The notes under the pieces: generated by a model
The model's database searches: none
What the model saw: only the letters and a program-made list of their open reading frames with translations
Told to the model about the DNA's origin: nothing
Translations under genes and position numbers: made by a program
Part shown: positions 5,166-5,831 of the stretch, piece by piece
Layout of the letters: every line of letters begins with the position of its first letter
Position numbering within the stretch: the first letter of the stretch is position 1
Origin: Spirosoma fluviale
Lineage (GTDB): Bacteria; Bacteroidota; Bacteroidia; Cytophagales; Spirosomataceae
Length of the DNA stretch: 5,831 nt
Assembly (NCBI GenBank): GCA_945860325.1
Contig: CAMARL010000126.1
Span: forward strand, 1-5,831
Direction of reading: 5' to 3'

Positions 5166-5729
5166 CTATGACAATTTTTTTTTCCAAGTATAAAATCCTC
5201 TAAAAGCAAAGATTAGGAAGATGACGTAAAGTATTGCTGTTTCGTTCATTCCCTTATAAATATAGATTCCGATGTAAATAGTATTCACAAAAATCCATAC
5301 AAGCCAGTTTTCAATTTTCATTTTAGCCGCCAAATAAGTACCCCAGATACTAAAACCTGTTAAAGTTGCATCTAAATATGGGAGGGAAACGTTGGATATT
5401 TCATGATGTAAGTAGCCCGAGACTACCCCAAAAATAATAGATCCTCCGATGCCGATTAAAATGTTGGGTCCACTAGACTGACTGACTTCTAACAATTGGC
5501 CAGGTTGATTCCATTGCACAAATCCATAAATAGCCATGGCCATAAATACTCCTTGCAATTCCATGTCGGAGTATAGACCTACCCGATAAAAAAGAATGCC
5601 GTAGATGAAGGAAGCGATGAAATTCCAAATCCAGGCAATTTTATGTTGTTTGGTGGAATAAAATACACCCAGAAGAGCCGTTATTATTCCTGCATATTCT
5701 AAGCCATGTGCTTGTATAAATTCGATCAT
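5166..5729 (-). CDS. pnuC: PnuC-family vitamin-precursor transporter (nicotinamide riboside or thiamine)
   Basis: A 187-residue integral inner-membrane protein with about seven hydrophobic segments, the normal size for PnuC. Family hallmarks are visible: WIWNFIASFIYGILFY (33-48, the W/N-rich substrate-binding helix), GLYSDMELQ (51-59), the YGFVQWN segment (68-74), and NWLVWIFVNTIYIGIYIYK near the C-terminus. PnuC proteins facilitate diffusion of nicotinamide riboside, which is trapped by phosphorylation for NAD synthesis. Bacteroidota relatives (PnuT) carry thiamine, and no kinase or thiamine gene in view settles which applies. The ATG at 5729 overlaps the stop of nth as ATGA, which fixes the start over the longer open frame to 5753. 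The frame ends in a run of nine A bases (Lys-Lys-Lys) shortly before TAG. No Shine-Dalgarno is present, so translation is probably coupled to nth. Confidence 0.88.
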   Translation of the reverse strand: MIEFIQAHGLEYAGIITALLGVFYSTKQHKIAWIWNFIASFIYGILFYRVGLYSDMELQGVFMAMAIYGFVQWNQPGQLLEVSQSSGPNILIGIGGSIIFGVVSGYLHHEISNVSLPYLDATLTGFSIWGTYLAAKMKIENWLVWIFVNTIYIGIYIYKGMNETAILYVIFLIFAFRGFYTWKKKLS

Positions 5730-5831
5730 TTTATTTTTTGAAAATGAGCACAAAAATGACTGATTTCACAAACTTGGCATTTGGGGGTTCTGGCCAAGCA
5801 TACATATCTTCCATGTAAAATTAACCAATGG
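5726..5831 (-). CDS. nth: Endonuclease III, C-terminal end with 4Fe-4S motif (5' part outside window)
   Basis: The last 34 codons of a minus-strand gene entering from the right edge. The visible peptide begins HWLILHGRYVCLARTPKC and continues QVCEISHFCAHFQKIK before TGA. Its cysteines at visible positions 11, 18, 21 and 27 give C-x6-C-x2-C-x5-C, the exact spacing of the [4Fe-4S] loop of endonuclease III (C187/194/197/203 in E. coli), preceded by the family's LILHGRYVC. Nth is a DNA glycosylase/AP lyase that removes oxidised pyrimidines in base excision repair. MutY carries the same cysteine spacing but continues for a further domain, so ending just after the cluster favours Nth. The stop overlaps the pnuC start by 4 nt. 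The catalytic Lys/Asp and helix-hairpin-helix are outside the window. Confidence 0.9.
   Translation of the reverse strand, partial: HWLILHGRYVCLARTPKCQVCEISHFCAHFQKIK

Noticed and set aside
5175..5183. Run of nine T (A9 in pnuC) as a programmed slippage site
   Set aside because: It encodes Lys-Lys-Lys only two sense codons before the stop, so slippage would change almost nothing; a sequence-composition effect is enough.
5744..5815. Short plus-strand frame (MSTKMTDF...) near the right edge and a promoter-like TTG/CAAGTTTG pair on the minus strand at 5769-5797
   Set aside because: Both lie inside the nth coding sequence, whose four-cysteine motif explains the region better.

Overview
The window reads as a piece of a chromosome from the phylum Bacteroidota, probably an aerobic, Cytophagales-like member, though the genus cannot be fixed from sequence alone. 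The signs are: AT-rich intergenic DNA; AT-rich leaders without a Shine-Dalgarno (SD) sequence at every start codon that can be inspected; a perfect Bacteroidota-type promoter box (TAnnTTTG) before prfB; and protein families typical of the group (a DUF1080 protein beside a Gfo/Idh/MocA oxidoreductase, and a TraR/DksA protein with a degenerate zinc finger).

Layout. Positions 1-1211 (+) hold the 3' part of a Gfo/Idh/MocA oxidoreductase gene and, 23 nt later, a secreted DUF1080 (3-keto-disaccharide hydrolase family) gene. Together they look like the end of a sugar-catabolic operon. A perfect 11-bp hairpin at 1239-1264 separates them from the convergent lpdA (2678-1284, -), a dihydrolipoyl dehydrogenase. 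Divergent from lpdA is prfB (2759-3833, +), peptide chain release factor 2. It is split over two frames by the classic programmed +1 frameshift: 20 codons, then CTT TGA C, then 337 codons. The conceptual protein is 357 aa.

After prfB comes a 119-bp intergenic stretch filled by nested inverted repeats. Facing prfB on the minus strand is a tight three-gene operon, read from 5024 down to 3953: a TraR/DksA-like protein, a two-helix holin-like (Phage_holin_3_6/YqjE-type) membrane protein, and a small one-helix membrane protein. The first two genes abut exactly and the last two overlap by 8 nt. Further right, also on the minus strand, are pnuC (5729-5166), a vitamin-precursor transporter, and the last 34 codons of nth (endonuclease III) running off the right edge. 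The nth stop overlaps the pnuC start as ATGA. The nth fragment was found by reading all frames at the edge, and it contains the complete four-cysteine iron-sulfur motif.

Most of the window is housekeeping sequence. I do not see a new defence, mobile or biosynthetic system. The points most worth a second look are the RF2 frameshift site, which carries a perfect AGGAGG in a genome that otherwise shows no SD sequences at starts; the nested palindrome between convergent genes; and the DksA-like/holin-like operon.
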